Source: PXAP01 sp046483315
GTDB lineage: Bacteria > Bacteroidota > Bacteroidia > Bacteroidales > PUMT01
Reading direction: 5' to 3'
Assembly: GCA_046483315.1 (NCBI GenBank)
Contig: JAWODJ010000124.1
Location: forward strand, 29,917-93,916
DNA length: 64,000 nt
Position 1 is the stretch's first letter; each line of letters begins with the position of its first letter. A program made the position numbers and the translations under genes. Below the pieces are notes generated by a model that was not told the DNA's origin, searched no databases, and saw nothing but the letters and a program-made list of their open reading frames with translations. Below are positions 63,057 to 64,000 of this stretch, piece after piece.

Positions 63057-63218
63057 TTATTCTTTCCGATTAATTTGTAATTCAATTTTATTCAAACCCT
63101 AAACTCTAATTCAAGCCTGAATTTAATTAACAAATGATCACAAAATATGAATAAAAACTATGCGTTTATAATTAGTAATTTCTTAAATTCGTAAAAAGTA
63201 AACGAAATCCTTAAAGTT

Positions 63219-63434
63219 ATGAAAACCATTAATATCAGGATTAGTGATAAAGCTGCTGAAAAATTTCTCAGTATGAATGAACAGGAAAAATATAGGTTTT
63301 CGCAACTGTTTGATGAATTGCTGGAAGATAAACGCACATTATTACAAGTCATGGATGACATGAGTGAATATGCGAAGAACCAGGGACTGACACCAGATAA
63401 ATTAGATGAAATACTGAATGACGATTCCGAATAA
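63219..63434 (+). CDS. Small protein paired with a PIN toxin, probable antitoxin
   Basis: A 71-residue acidic protein (KTINIRISDKAAEKFLSMNE, C-terminus LDEILNDDSE). It is not recognised as a named family, but size, charge and position directly before a PIN toxin gene (stop codon abutting the ATG) fit an antitoxin. The N-terminal strand followed by helices could be ribbon-helix-helix-like, which is a guess. Confidence 0.65.
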   Translation: MKTINIRISDKAAEKFLSMNEQEKYRFSQLFDELLEDKRTLLQVMDDMSEYAKNQGLTPDKLDEILNDDSE

Positions 63435-63836
63435 ATGGAGGTTATTCTGGATACAAATATTTTAATCAGTGCTGCTTTGTTTAAAAATTCTGTTCCTGAC
63501 AGATCTCTCAGAAAAGCCCTGGTAATAGGAAATATTCTTCTTTCTCGAAACACTCTAGCAGAAATAACTAAAAACCTGAATAAATCCAAACTGGATAAAT
63601 ACATCACTGTAAGAGACAAATTAGTATTTCTGAATAGGATAGTGATAAAAGCAAACTTCATTGAAGTTATCCATACAATAAACGAATGTCGTGATCCAAA
63701 AGACAACATGTTCCTTGAATTAGCCTTGTCAGGTAATGCCGATCTCATCATCTCCGGTGATAATGATTTGCTTGTTTTGAACCCTTTTCGCGGCATTCCT
63801 GTAATTACTCCAAGAGAGTTCATTGATCATTATTAA
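63435..63836 (+). CDS. PIN-domain toxin (COG1569-like)
   Basis: A 133-residue PIN-domain protein. The first catalytic motif is VILDTNILISAAL and the last is DLIISGDNDLLVL, with further acidic residues at NECRDPKDNMFLELA. These fit the 'putative toxin-antitoxin toxin component, PIN family'. As a probable RNase it would be neutralised by the small protein encoded immediately upstream. Confidence 0.88.
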   Translation: MEVILDTNILISAALFKNSVPDRSLRKALVIGNILLSRNTLAEITKNLNKSKLDKYITVRDKLVFLNRIVIKANFIEVIHTINECRDPKDNMFLELALSGNADLIISGDNDLLVLNPFRGIPVITPREFIDHY

Positions 63837-63965
63837 TTCACGATTCATACATTGCTATTTCCTTACTATCAAGCTCTTTACATCAACTATTAATCACTCT
63901 AAACTCAAGCTGACAATTGCCTCTGAATCCGGCTGAAGTGTATTTCACCTCCTATACCAACACTA

Positions 63966-64000
63966 TCATTCATATCGTAGTGCCTCCACCGGATTTCTTC
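63966..64000 (-). CDS. 3' end of a further ABC permease, cut by the window edge
   Basis: The minus strand ends with RNPVEALRYE and a TGA at 63968-63966, the shared tail of the permease family. The body lies beyond the right edge. Confidence 0.8.
   Translation of the reverse strand, partial: RNPVEALRYE

Noticed and set aside
63158..63823. 221-codon minus-strand frame over the antitoxin/PIN pair
   Set aside because: Antisense to two coupled genes with clear PIN motifs; rich in Ser and Leu as expected of a shadow frame.
46007..64000. Insertion sequences as the cause of the permease fragments
   Set aside because: I saw no transposase gene or terminal inverted repeats in this region; homologous recombination between copies explains the fragments.

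Overview
The window is chromosomal DNA from a Bacteroidota bacterium, most likely Bacteroidales or Marinilabiliales-like. This rests on the promoter style (TTTG, about 20 bp, then TAnnTTTG), the lack of clear Shine-Dalgarno sequences, the SusC-like carboxypeptidase-regulatory domain on a TonB receptor, the Tat-exported Gfo/Idh/MocA oxidoreductases and the many ~800-residue MacB/FtsX-type permeases. No rRNA, tRNA, CRISPR array or transposase was seen.

1-5.7 kb is a glycerol block. glpD, glpK and glpF run on the minus strand towards a cut-off amidotransferase-like gene, and a DeoR-family regulator is divergent from glpD. 5.7-8.8 kb holds a TonB-dependent receptor under a TPP riboswitch (probable thiamin or precursor uptake) and a thioredoxin. 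9.0-10.5 kb is the CCA-adding enzyme. 10.6-17.4 kb is a metal-uptake locus: nikR, a TonB receptor, a FecBCD-type ABC importer and an unusual TrmO/TsaA-FmdE fusion. 17.6-17.9 kb carries a probable structured non-coding RNA with its own promoter and terminator. 18.2-22.4 kb has an exported nuclease/phosphatase-fold protein, a beta-helix lipoprotein and a YtcJ-like amidohydrolase.

22.6-29.1 kb is an export system (TolC, ABC ATPase, adaptor) facing a sigma-54 response regulator and histidine kinase. A readable sigma-54 promoter and twin upstream sites lie between them. No permease is in this operon. 29.1-34.4 kb is a sugar-catabolism cluster (nagA, an SSS symporter, two exported oxidoreductases). 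34.5-43.6 kb is a long minus-strand run of envelope and housekeeping genes: glycosyltransferase, acyltransferase, inositol-phosphatase-like, mtaB, ppx, ppk1, sixA-like and phoH. 43.7-45.5 kb carries a nitroreductase and folC.

46.0-64.0 kb is the accessory part. It contains five full-length ABC permeases, one cut by the window edge, two N-terminal fragments and two orphan 3' ends. Small toxin-antitoxin-like modules (DUF433/DUF5615, two DUF4160-DUF2442 copies, an antitoxin/PIN pair) and an AAA+/DUF4143 ATPase lie among them. The permeases have no ATPase of their own here, while the export operon at 22.6-26.1 kb has an ATPase and no permease. The minus-strand permeases share almost the same last ~65 residues despite divergent bodies, which suggests repeated recombination or gene conversion.
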